From Bradysia coprophila (lineage: Eukaryota > Arthropoda > Insecta > Diptera > Sciaridae): a stretch of 64,000 bases of DNA. The stretch lies in the NCBI RefSeq assembly GCF_014529535.1, contig NW_023503423.1, positions 9,881,340-9,945,339 on the forward strand, in the 5' to 3' direction. The position numbers were made by a program, and so were the translations under genes. This document shows, one piece after another, positions 10,907-24,300 of this stretch; position 1 is the stretch's first letter; every line of letters begins with the position of its first letter. Below the pieces are notes generated by a model, which was not told the DNA's origin, did no database searches, and saw only the letters and a program-made list of their open reading frames with translations.

Positions 10907-12336
10907 CGCATGGGTAGTGGTTGTGAATATACTCTTGAAGTGAAAACTTGATAATCACTTCCTTTACTCCTATATAACTACTTGCACACGAAAGATTTGA
11001 TCGAAATACCAATTCTGTTCACAATTAGCTCTGGAATTGCAAATTTGCTTAACCAGTATAATATGTTGGCCAACACATATTATATCAAGAGGTAAAGTGT
11101 TAGTAACTAACGTAATGATTTTGGCTTCTAGTATGCAATATTACTCAATTTTTCTAGATATTCATAAAAAAATCCACTAGAAAATGCGTCCGAATTCGGT
11201 AGGTCCATTTTCAAAATTCATTCACATACGGCTATTACTCTGGGTAATGTAGTCCTTTATAAAGTAAAATGCATGTTAAAAAATTGAAGTACAAGATTTG
11301 AAATCAACCGATTAAAAATACCAAGGTGTGACCAAGGGGCGGAGGTGTGACACTGCACATCTGATTCGGTTGTATGTGGCATTACGTCCTCACTATATTT
11401 ACCTTGAAAAATACTTGATCGGTGGAAGTAATAGAGCCGATAATAATACTGGTCATATGCTAGCCGTCTGTAACAGGTTAATTATTCATCTTTCCGATTC
11501 TTCCAGATAGCATTCACACCTAAACCAATAAATTATGTCATTGTCAATGCTAATTGTGATACCCGACGTTTCCCGACGGGCATATTGATGGATTTGATAG
11601 CCTAGGGAAATGTTCCTGCTTTCTGTGTGACGCAGATTGATAAATCGTATCAAGCTGTGAACGTTGTCGTGTTTCTGGTAAACTGGTTATACACTCAACC
11701 AGATCCACCGTTGTAAGCGATTTCAAACTATTTCATGGTAATGTTAACATGTTAAGTATGTGGAATGAATTTATAAGGTTGCAATGAAATACAATGATGA
11801 CGGCTATAACCCTCTGATGAGACTACCAGTGCGAATTTTGTGAGATGTGGAAATATGACATTAAAATATTGAATTTTCAGTTATACAAATGGAGAAAAAT
11901 TGAGTCGGTTGAGGACTTATTAAATTCGAAGACTTACCGAAATTATAATCTCGTTTCTATGACACTTCTTCTCTCACATCCTTTTGTAATATGATTTTTT
12001 TTTATTACAAGCGATTCCAATCCAGTCGGGTTTTCTTCTTCTTTATTTTCTTTGTAGAAAGATAATTTCTTCAAATTTCGTGTAACTCGTTCTTCAAACA
12101 GAAAAAAAAATTCAACCACATGGGACAATCAAATTGATATCAACGAATGTTCCCATCAACTGACTTAAAAGGTAAATGGTTAAACCGATTCTAGCATGAC
12201 AACAAAAGGAATTATGTTCTTAAGTTGTAGAAACCTTAGTTTTCCTTCAAAGCCGTAAAGTATACCACAATACGAAAACAATTTTATTCGTCAAAGGCAA
12301 CAAAAGAAAGGAAAGATCACAACAAGCAGATGACAT
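10907..12336. other. intergenic, downstream of the Rh50 gene
   Basis: No gene is supported. A fragment near 11165-11225 (ATGCGTCCGAATTCGG) belongs to the GAGGGATTC palindrome family. The Rh50 3' untranslated region occupies the right end. Confidence 0.5.
12283..12288 (-). terminator. Rh50 polyadenylation signal AATAAA
   Basis: AATAAA on the minus strand about 50 bases after the Rh50 stop codon, a normal distance for a short 3' UTR. Short-motif evidence only. Confidence 0.5.
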
Positions 12337-15300
12337 TTAAGCGGATTCAGTAGCTGGTGTCTCCCAGTAGGTTGAGTCGTCATGATGCTCTTCCTTTGTC
12401 AATTTTCTCATGCTTGGAGATTTTAAAAAGAGTCCTGCAAGTCAACAGAAAAAGGGGACAGACGTTTTATCAACAGTTTTTAAAAAGCTCTTCTGTTTGA
12501 CCAACCTGTTACAATTCCTGACACAATAGCAATCAATATTGTCAGTCCAATAGCTGCTAACTGATATCCTCCTTGTTGTAAAGCGCTGCGACCGAAACCC
12601 TAAAACAAAACAACAACAAAAAATCAAAAAAAAGGAAAAACATTTCTCACACACAAAAAAAATCTCTTTACCCCAACAACTGAAGTACCATTATGAGACA
12701 TTGCCACTGTTGAATTCATATCGTTCATAGCCGGAAAAATGTCTGTCAGAGAGTCGTGGTAATTTTCTTTTTTCGCCAATGCAGCGTAAATTGCTGAACA
12801 AATAGCTGATAGGATAGCAGGCATACCATGTAGATTATTTACGCCGCATGTATCATGTATGCGAAGTTTTGATGTTAAGATTGGCTGTGTTGATTTTAGT
12901 TTCAATTAGACAAATATTTTAATATACAGGTGGACAAACGGATAGTTAAATTTAATTAGCAAAAAAATAGTTATTTGTTAACCAAGGGGAGAAAATAGGA
13001 AATTTCACTGAGAGCGAATGTTTGCAGGGGTCGCAATTCGCTCTAGATGAAATTTCCTTCAATTTGAAGAAAATAAAATAAATAACGTGTCTCGGTATTC
13101 AGCCTGGACATGCCATTTTAGGGTAGTAAATAAGTATAAAGTAGGAAATTTCATTTTCTCGAGTGATAGTTAGAGAAAACTTGCAACCAACCTTGCAAAA
13201 TTCTATTTCAGAAATGTGTACATTGAAATCGGTAGCACTAAGTGGTCTGAATCTACCACCAAAAGTCCCAAAAAATCCCATTTCAATTTTCCGAGAAAAT
13301 CGATAAAATGTGAAAAAATTGAGGTGCAAGCATTTTTTCGTTGTTCCACCAAAACCTGAGTTTTGAAAAATTTTCGTGAAAATTTATTTTTACCTCATTC
13401 TATATACCCCAAAGTATCCAAAACAAGTTAAAAACAGAAAAAATATTTTTTTTCACGGGAGAAATCAATTTTCAAAGTCAAAATTTCATGGAAAAATCGA
13501 CCTCAGCGAAAGCAAGTTCTGACTTTGTACCGCCATATCGAAAGTCCGGATCTCCAAATTTTTGAGGAAAGTGGCTTAAAAACATCTTTGGACTATCCTG
13601 AACATTTTATAAGCAGCATGTGATAACTTTCCATCGCAAACAAAATGCATGTCAAAAATTCCATTACACCCTATAAAATCGCTGCTCTGCATAAATTGAC
13701 GTTCGAAATATTCGATGAGTTTGTTCGACAAACTTTTATGAAATCATTGAAAATTGGATGCAAATGATTTTTCATGAGTTTATGACCAATTATCAATGGC
13801 TTTCAGCTATTTTTGTCCAAAATAGCTTGGAAAAACACAAAATTTAACGACTTTTTAATATTTTTGCAACAAAATTTAATGAAAACCTATTCTCCTGAAA
13901 ATTGTAGGTAATTTGTGATGCAGCAAATGAGAGGTGCTGAATGCGTTAATCAAGAAAAAAAAGTCAATGAACATCGGTTCTCTGTATCATGAACTAGAGT
14001 CGTCTGAGTAAGTATCAATCCTGCTAGTCGGCCGTAGAATGAAGGGTGTGGTATTTTTTCATGTATACTGGATGAATTTTAACCAATTTTTATCATTTTT
14101 TCGTGTCTTGTTGAACTGAGCTGCATTCGGCATACTTGAGGAAGTGACATGATTGTTCCTAGATTTTGGGATTAGATGTTGGCACTTCTAGCACCTCTAG
14201 AGCTTCTTAACTTTCATCGAATTTTTTGATGGAACTGAGTTGTGTATGACATATTCGTAGATATGCTTGCACTTAACCTCAATTTTTTATCACATTTTAT
14301 CGATTTTCTCGGAAAATTGAAATGGGATTTTTTGGGACTTTTGGTGGTAAATTCAGACCACTAAGGGATACCGATTTCAATGTACACTATGTACACCCTA
14401 ACTATGACTTATTGCCCTTGCTACGCTCTAACCGTCGGAATGAAATCTCAACCTTTTTTCCTTTGGTGAACAAAATACGATTAAAACTGTGAAATCTCTA
14501 AACTAAAATGTTTGTGTGAGTCCATACCATCCACACTGAGTAAAGTGTTTTAATTAAAGAAATAATTCACGATTTATGTTCTCATTCTGGTTATTATCGC
14601 AACATTGCTCTTCGGATAAACATTTCCGATACGCCAAGAACGAACAAGACTCTTGTTACAAGAGAGTGAAACTATCTCACCGTTAAATATCTATATCCAA
14701 CCACCGACAGTATTCCAGCAATAACACCTATTAATATCGCACCATGCGGTCCAATCAGTAAGTTGCAAACTGAACCGACTGCAACTCCACCTAAAAAATT
14801 GGTTGAATGAGCAACAACATTAATTTATGTAGTAAACAAAGTCTTTGATATGCTACATGCGTCGAAAACTGTACTTTTCATGTTTCAAGCACTACTTTCG
14901 ACGCCCTGAGCATGTAAAATCCATTACATACCTCGGGACGTTGAAAAGTCTCAATGTCGTGTGTTTATTGACCTCGGCTACGCCTTGGATCGACAAAATT
15001 CACACGAAAACTCCACTTTTCATCTTTTTATCCCTAGTCATGTAATTAACTATTTTTTCTCTTTCTTCTTTACCTACCGGCCAATGTTGAGTTTTGTATG
15101 TGCACCATGTCCAGTTTATTTTCATGGCTTACAATTGCTGATACAACGAATGTGGTGACTGTGATAGAGTAAATTACATACAGTTTAGTAAAATCTGAGT
15201 CGGTATGTGGATGAGCGTAAATGTTGAACGTGTGTTTAACGAAAATTAATTAATTGCTAAATTAACTAATGGAATTCGGCCAGAGCAAGAATGAAATTGC

Positions 15301-18300
15301 ATTTATAACCCGGAATGTTAGCAAAGCATTACAATTGAAGCGACTTCACTTTCAATGCAAAATGTTTGAAACACGGTTTGAAATTCACTTATGTTCATCC
15401 TAAATGTTTTATATGGTTCATGTAATCATTTTTGAAGCAGTATTTAGTAAAATACATTCTTTATCTCTGTTTAGCAGGACTTGTTAGTTATTTGCTTAGC
15501 AACATGTCGACAAAATCGGAAATTCCATCATAATAGAAGTTCATCCGAGTTGGAAATTCCTATTTTTCCCCGAGGTGAACACAATGTTTTATATGCTATA
15601 TGCGTCGAAAACCGTACTTTTCATGTTTGAAGCACGTCTTTCGACGCCCTCAGCATGTAATAGTAGATTGCAGACTTGTGCGGAAAATCGTTGTTTTGAA
15701 GAGTGTGGAGTATACATAGGTTGGTATAAAAATGAAAAGTCTCGATTTCGTGTGTTTATTGACCTCGGCTTCGCCTCGGATCAACAAAATTCACACGAAA
15801 ACTCCACTTTTCATCGTGTTATTTCTAGTCATGTAATTAGGCCCGTACGAAGTACAAAGGGGCTTATAGGATTACGATGCCGTGTGTAATTGATGGAATT
15901 TGAAGCAGACGGTAAGGGCAAAGTGTTTGCCTATGTTCATAGATGACGAATCCGCAATAAAAATTTTGTCTGTCCGTCGGTCAGTCTGTCCGTCACGTCG
16001 ATATCTCGAGTAAATCAAATCCAATTTCAATTTTTTTTTTCCTGAAAGATAGTCGAGATAGTGAGGCTAAGTTCGAAGATGGACATATTCGGGTCGGCCC
16101 TTCATGAGTTAGGGCCACCTAAGTGATTTAAGGTCTTTTGGTGATATTTATGGCAAAATTAACGATGGAAATGTAAATGACACGGCAAATGATAGGTATC
16201 CAGGAAAAAAAAAGTTTTTTTAAATGCTACTAGGGCCCTATGTGTATTTTACATAGAACTCGAGTAAATTTCATTCGTTTTTCGAAATTTTTGTTTCATT
16301 TGGAAGGTAATCAAAGGCCGAATAGAATGTTGTTGAAAAAAAATTAAATTTGGGCCCTTGGACTAAGGCCACTACTAGGGCCCTATGTGTATTTTACATA
16401 GAACTCGAGTAAATTTCATTCGTTTTTCGAAATTTTTGTTTCATTTGGAAGGTAATCAAAGGCCGAATAGAATGTTGTTGAAAAAAATTAAATTTGGGCC
16501 CTTGGACTAAGGCCACTACTAGGGCCCTATGTGTATTTTACATAGAACTCGAGTAAATTTCATTCGTTTTTCGTAATTTTTGTTTCATTTGGAAGGTAAT
16601 CGAAGGCCGAATAGAATGTTGTTGAAAAAAAAAAATTTGGGTCCTTGGACTAAGCCGCTACTAGGGCCCTATGTGTATTTTACATACTACTCGAGTAAAT
16701 TTCATTCGTTTTTCGTAATTTTGGTTTCATTTGGAAGGTAATCAAAGGCCGAATAGAATGTAGTTCAAAAAAATAAAATTTTTAGGGCGATTTGAAATTT
16801 TTGTTTCATTTGAAAGGAACGTCGTACGGGGCTTCGTAATTGCGCTATGCGCAATTTATAAGATGTACACATTCCATAATAATTTTACTTTAACTACATT
16901 AACCGGCGCAATAGGCTTACGGTCAAAGTAGGGTGATAGACGCACTAGGGTCACGTACGCAATAGATATACGGGTTTGTACGGGGCTCAGTCGCAGCAAA
17001 CGCTCCGACTGTTCTGATGGCTCGTATTACATTTCGTACCTAGGACTAAAAGTCTTTTTTAGCGTGTGAGAAGTATCGAATACGCTAAAAAGCACTTTTA
17101 GTCCGTGGTACGAATTGTATTTTTCATGCTTCGGGCCGAAAATGAGGACAGTATTTCAAATTTTCTCGGGTCTTCTGCCCTTTGCATGAACATTCACATG
17201 TGATTACCTATTTGGGACGGTTGATTTAAGGCACTTTCGCTTGTAGACCTCACTTCGTTCGGCCTAAAATCTGCGAAATTGCCTAAAATCAATCGTCCAA
17301 AACAGGTACACAAATGACTATTGCTACTGCTGCATTTCAAAGCGGTAATTAAATTATGTGCCAATAATTATTAATACCATGCATAAAAACTAGGAAAAAG
17401 AAATTTTGTTCACATAAAATCCGTACGAAATCAAAGTTTTATTGGAATTTGAAACAAAAATAAACATTAACACAATCGGGTCGGGATAATGTGAAACCCT
17501 TTCGCTGTTTTTGAGTTTCACATAAACTACATTTATGTTTTATTGTTGTTTTGTGCTAGCAATGGTGTGTTGACTGACTGGAGAAATATTAAGTTTGGAC
17601 TTTTGTTTGTGTTATAAATCTGCCAAAAGCAAAAATTTTAAATTGCACAAAGTTTCGTTTTGTTTGAAGGTTTTTTTTTGGGCCATGATTTAGTTGTTTC
17701 AGTTTGCGTGGAATAGTTGCATTCGAGAATGGATTTTCAGATTATACTCCAAGTGGTATTTAATCACTTTTGATGAATTTAGCTTTGAAAAGTAAATTGC
17801 CAAAATTGAAATATTTTTTTTTGTACTACAGAGAATAGGATTCGCTTTAATAGATTAAGGAATTGGTTTATGTATTGCCCGTTGACAAGTCGATCGCCAC
17901 CGGTGTAGGTGGGTTTTGATTTTTGTTTTTTACACGTTGCCACACGTTATTGAGAATTTGAAGATATTTTAATTGACGTTGCAATGTGGGCAACATAGAG
18001 AAACTCAATTTCGAAGCCCACCGAAACTCAGTGTTTCCATCTTTAAAAAAAAACACATACCGACCGAGCCAATCTCAATGTATTAGTTGGACATAGTTTG
18101 GGAATTTCACCCAATGAGTAACGTCTTTTTCTTCAGAAATTTTGAAGATTCGCAGGGCTTTTATTATCATGTTTGTCTTATTGACAATAGGGGGCCGTTC
18201 ACAAATGACGAAATATTTTTGGTGATAGTAGTATTTTGTCCGAATCTTATGGTGTCACCGACATGAAATACGAATTATTTCATAGTGATCGATCGAACAA

Positions 18301-21300
18301 AGCTGAGCAATCGTAATACCAAGTGAATCGTAGATCCTACGGAATCGAAATTACTAATGAATCGTAATTGCAGGGAATAGTCCCTGTGGAATCGGAACTC
18401 CTAGAAAATCGAAATTTCTAGCGAATCGGAATGCCAGAGAATGGGAATTCCTATTGACTCGTAATTCCTAGGGAATCAGAACTCATATTGAATTTCTTGG
18501 GAAACCTTAGTGAAGCTAGATGAATCTTAGTGAAGCTAGGTGAATCTTAGTGAAGCTAGGTGAATCTTAGTGAAGCTAGGTGAATCTTAGTGAAGCTAGG
18601 TGAATCTTAGTGAAGCTAGGTGAATCTTAGTGAAGCTAGGTGAATTTTAGTGAAGCTAGATGAATCTTAGTGAAGCTAGATGAATCTTAGTGAAGCTAGG
18701 TGAATTTTAGTGAAGCTAGGTGAATCTTAGTGAAGCTAGGTGAATCTTAGTGAAGCTAGGTGAATCTTAGTGAAGCTAGGTGAATCTTAGTGAAGCTAGG
18801 TGAATCTTAGTGAAGCTAGGTGAATCTTAGTGAAGCTAGGTGAATCTTAGTGAAGCTAGGTGAATCTTAGTGAAGCTAGGTGAATCTTAGTGAAGCTAGT
18901 TGAATCTTAGTGAAGCTAGGTGAATCTTGCGCAAAGTATCTATTACCTGTGCATGCCGCCAAGCCCAGATAAGTATTGAGAATAGCTCTCTCCTGATCCG
19001 CTCCATCTAGCAGAGCTGAATTGAAACTCGGCCAAAATATCCACAAAAATAATGTTCCAATCATTGCGAATATATCGGATGTATACGACGACCCCTCCAA
19101 TTTGCCGGCATTATTTTGTTCGATTTTTGGTCGTGTCATAAAACTCACGGCTAAACCGAAATACGCACCGAATGCATGAACGGTTATGGAACCGCCGACA
19201 TCAGTCACCTGTATATATTCATAATGCCGTATACGTTTACGAGTTATTGAAACGGTGTCACAATATTAATTGAATAATGGATAATATACACTCATCATTT
19301 CCACTTGCAGATGTTCGTTGGCTGCAAATACAATTATTTCAATCAGTCCCATAAATAACAGTTGAATGGGTGTTATGCGTCCCAGCATAGCACCCATGCT
19401 AATTAAAACAGCGGCAGCTGCAATGTCCGCTCCAATGATATCGTCCAAAGACATTCTGTTTTTAGTAAAAAATTAGAAATTCTCTCTCTAACACAATCAA
19501 TTTACCATTACTTAATGTATCCATCTTCGATGTCAAAGATGCCTCTAGCTATCACAGCCCATTGTACAACTAGGGCAGCCAGGAATAAATTAAATCCGGT
19601 TGCACTGAACCCATACTTCTTCAAGAATGTCATTAAAAATGCAAAACCAACAAATATCATGACATGAATGTCCTGAAAATCTGGAATATTTTAATGAAAA
19701 TTTATGATAATTAAATTCGAAATCATTATCTTCCATACGTCTCGTCTCATACTATAGCATACATATGTGCTCCATACATGTTACGTTTACACCACTGTTT
19801 TAATATTAAATTATTAAAGAGGCTTTACATATAATGTGACTCAGAGGTGACAAATGAATAAATAATTGCGGATGTGACGGATATTACTACGGCAACGAAG
19901 TGGAGCAGTAAGTCGGTATTCGCCTAGCCGGAAAGTCACCGAAGTTATGGATTTTAATCAGACCGATTAACCTGGAGACGAAAGATACTCTGTTTCAAAC
20001 CTGGTATCCAATTACCAAATTACTGTATAATGATACATATGTAAATACGAGAAGAACACTGCAATAGTCATGAATATTTTGAGGTATAGTTGTAGGCGTA
20101 ATTCGTGGCAAGTAAATGTTGAAATTGAAATAATGTAAGTCACTTTTTTCTGGTATCGGTAGATGAATCATCAGAACCAATACCCTCTAGAAGCAACCAT
20201 AACTATTAAAATTAAGGTGGTAAAACCAAGGCTGTATACTTTGGGGAGGTCACGCAGATGCAGATACGCGGGTTACACACCACGTTTCATACAAAAAATT
20301 CACCACGCCATACAAATTCAATTTTGGTGAATTTGTTTGTATGGAAAAGGTGTGTTCCCGCGTATCTAATAAAATGGCGATCTGCGTGACCTCCCCAAAG
20401 TATACAGCCTTGGGTAAAACTGTACGGCGTATTATGTCATAGAAAATTGTACACTTTTAAAAATAAATTAAATGAAGTATGAGCAGCGATGTCTTTTTTT
20501 GCAATGAAACTGTAAACCAGGTCTATTCATACAAACCGGGGGATATAGCGATTTCATACAAACATACTCACCTCTCATGAGAGGTGAATTTGTTTATATG
20601 AAATCGCTATGTCCTCCGCTCCATACAAAGTTTGACGTTTGAAGTTTGGCTACTAGAGAGGGTTTTGTGAGAACGCTCGACTCATAGTTTTGGTTCGTGT
20701 TCTGCTCGGCGACGTTAAAGCCAAAGATGTTTTATTTTAATTTCTGGTTCTACTTTCTTTATAAATTTAACTTTTAGCTTTTAAGTAAAATAAGTCAGTA
20801 AGTAAACCTTTAATGCCAGGCCGGTATATACAATATTACAGCTGTCACCTTACAATGTTTCATTTATTTGAAAGCAAAATTTTGGGAGTGACTGCACAAC
20901 ACAGAATGAATGGGTAATTTATTCATCCATCAATACAACCTTCACAATAACCACATTAAACATTTACGGACTAATTCTGTCGTTCTTTTAATTTACACGT
21001 TCTTTCACGACAGAGTAAAAAAAACCGGGCAGTAGCGGTTCATTTTCAAAACGTCAAATAAGGGACCTAATGCACTGTATGATAATGAACTCAAATGAAC
21101 ACTGACATAAATTGAAAAATTTTATTCGCAAAATATATGGGGTGTCTAGATTATTCAGGACCCTAATCAAACCAGCGCTCCTGCCTGGTTAACTTTACTC
21201 TGTCGTGGTTCTTTTAACAATCATGGCCCTACGTTAGTGAAGGGCCGTGACGCAAGTCCGTTCACACTGAAAAATTTGACAAAAATTTTTCCGCAGGACT

Positions 21301-24300
21301 GAGGAACATATATACCCGAACTTTTTGACTTTTCCCCCTTTGCTCCTACTACCCCCAAAGTATTTTATTCGCAGTCTGGGCGTCCATACGAGTTCAACGA
21401 GCTATCACACGCCTCATAAGGTTAGGATTTGGCCGAGATATTACATTTCAAAACTTGAAAATTTGCAGAAATTTGTATGAAGAAATTAATTTTCATACAT
21501 TTTGAAATTGATGAATTTTACCAACCTTTGTTACTTTGTTACTTTGTTACTTTGTTACCTTGTTACAACGAAACTTTTGAATTTACCGGTGAATTTGGCT
21601 GAAATTTTCAGGGTATGTTGAGGACGTAATTCTAAGAAACTAATTTGAAGGAATTTTTATAAAAGCTTATAATTTCGGAGCTATGAGCGTGTTAACCTAT
21701 TGAGCTATGGGACCTATAACTCGGAAAATATGGCAGATAGAAAGTTCGTTTAAAAGACAAATTTATAGAGTTTCAGATTTCATTTGACACGTGTTTCATG
21801 GTTTTCCTAAAAAGTCGTCTATTTGGGAGCCATGAGCGTTTTAAGTGCGAGCTATGTCAGCCATAACTCGGAAAATACTGCAGATAGAAACCTCGTGTAA
21901 AAGACAAAGTTATAGAGTTTTAGATTCTAGTCGATACGTGTTTCATGGTTTTCCTAAAAAGTCGACTATTTGGGAGCTATGAGCGTTTTAAGTGCGTCAA
22001 ATTTTCGATTTTCGTCAAATTTTCTATTTTTATCAAAGAGATCAAAGAGAAAGTTATACAATTATGTAAGAAGAATATTTTCGTTCAAACTGCACAATAT
22101 GATTGTCTATTATCTGCGACCAAATTCTAAAAAAGCACAACTTACAAAAGAGCTGATATCGCCCAAAACCACTTACAGTGGAGGTGTGACGCAAGTCCTG
22201 TTATCCACTTACAAAAGAACTGATATCGGTGTAGGTGACGCTTACAGGTTCGACACGCAAAAAGGTATGCGTCACAAATGGCAGCTTATGAGGAAAGTAC
22301 GCGAAAGTTTTATCAACAAAAATTTACCAGAAAAATTTTAGGAAGAAAATTATAATAAAAAAGTTTGCGTCACAAGTGGCAGATGTTGAGGAAGGAAAAT
22401 TTTAAAAATTGTGAAATATATTCCTAAAAATGGAATTCAAACGGAAGAAAGCCGAATCATCTGCCACTTTTTGACGCAAACTTTTTTATTATAATTTTCT
22501 TCCTAAAATTTTTCTGGTAAATTTTTGTTGATAAAACTTTCGCGTACTTTCCTCATCAGCCGCCATTTGTGACGCATACCTTTTTGCGTGTCGAACCTGT
22601 AAGCGTCACCTACACCGATATCAGTTCTTTTGTAAGTGGATAACAGGACTTGCGTCACACCTCCACTGTAAGTGGTTTTGGGCGATTTTTCAGATTTACA
22701 AAATGAGACCTCCTCAGTAATAACCTTGCGCAGCGAATAGTACATTTTTATTCGCTTATAAAATAATGCGTTTTGACTAGTCGATTTCACAGCCGCTGTT
22801 AACTTTATATCACAAGAGTTTCTTATCACTTTGGTTTTCATAATTATATCTAATCTTCTCCGTCAAATACTGTGGGGCTTTACCTTTTAGCGAACACAGA
22901 CCCTTTCATCCAGTACTCATAGCTCTAAGTAAATGGAAGTAAATGGCTGCAACATAAGTGCGATAACAGCACCCCGCAATAATTCGCACTAAAATCATAC
23001 GAGGGATTCTTTTGAAAAACGACCTGCCGAAATTGGATGCTTTTTCTAATGGAGTTTTCTATATGTGCGTAGGTATTGGTCCCTAGAAGCCAAAAATATT
23101 TTTTGAAAATTCGTCGATGCTTGCATGGCTAGCGAGAGGTGATCGAAAACATGCACTTTTGTTATGCAAATTTCTTCGGCTACACGAGCCGTATAAGATC
23201 GTGTAAGGTGTCAGTAGAAAGGTAATTGTATGTACTTTCGGGGCAAATAGTCGATCATGTGGGGTAGAATGCACTCCTGACGAGTTACGAGCAGTTGCAA
23301 GTATGGGTAAAAATTTGATTTTTCCGGTCAACTTCTGACGGTTCCCGTGCATCCGAAAAGCAAAAAAAAAACATCAAAGGACTGTTTTCCCTAATGCTGA
23401 TCTTAGATTTCTGATGACACCAAACATGCATGGGTAGTGTATCGATGAATGTGACTTTGAAGTATAAGTTTGAGTTTTAGTTCCGCTACTCGAACGATAC
23501 AGTGAAAATAATTCCCTAATTCCCTAATTAGAAAGCAAAATTTTGTGAATATTATTCATTACATAACACCGCTCTTTCTACAACAAAATCATCATCTACA
23601 CACTGTTCTATTCTGATTTGATGGGCAATTATGTAAAATTGATGTTCATACATATCAGCTTGTATGTTAAGGACATTCTCCGCATAGGATATTGAACATA
23701 TTCCAGATGCAATTGCATCATCATCTTTAATTATATCAATGCAAATGACATGGAGATCATGGACAAATGACTTCAGTGTCTCGGCATTATGATGGATGGG
23801 ATGTTCAAGAAAAGGTGACGATTCCATGAAATGTGGGGCCACTTTCAATCCTTTATGGAGTGACGGAAGCGGAAAGGTCGGGATGCAATGAAATAGTATG
23901 ATGACATTATGCATGACCATGCAAGACCAATAATTAAGCGACTGATTTCATGAGAAGACTTTTGTTGAAGAAAATGAATTATTTGAGAGAAAATTCTGAA
24001 ATAATAGTCAGCACGTAGCAAAGAGTATTGAAATAGCATGCTGCTAATAACTTTTGTATGTTACAAATATGAAAGACGACTGTTGCTAAACTGTTGTAGA
24101 AAGAGATATAACTCTCATCGTTTTGTTGATGTGAAAGTCTCTAGCTTTATAATTAAATGTAATCTCTTTTCTTAAATTAAACACACAACACCAGACACAC
24201 AAAACCAAAAAAGTTCCATTTCGCTTACACAAATATATTGCTGCTCGAAACTCATGAATATAAATACAAAAGTTTTTACAAAAATTTTACGCAAATAATA

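Noticed and set aside
14845..15158. Plus-strand ORFs of 65-66 codons
   Set aside because: They lie in a dispersed repeat and partly antisense to Rh50 exon 5.
17868..18056. 62-codon minus ORF in Rh50 intron 4 as an extra exon
   Set aside because: Exons 4 and 5 join in phase without it, and its sequence has no Rh similarity.
18504..18928. Regular short repeats reminiscent of a CRISPR array
   Set aside because: The units are contiguous with no spacers and the genome is eukaryotic; it is a minisatellite.
21970..22341. 123-codon plus ORF (and 112-codon minus ORF at 22503-22841) as a real gene pair
   Set aside because: Both frames are created by the palindrome; the shared peptide follows from complementary arms and has no recognisable domain.
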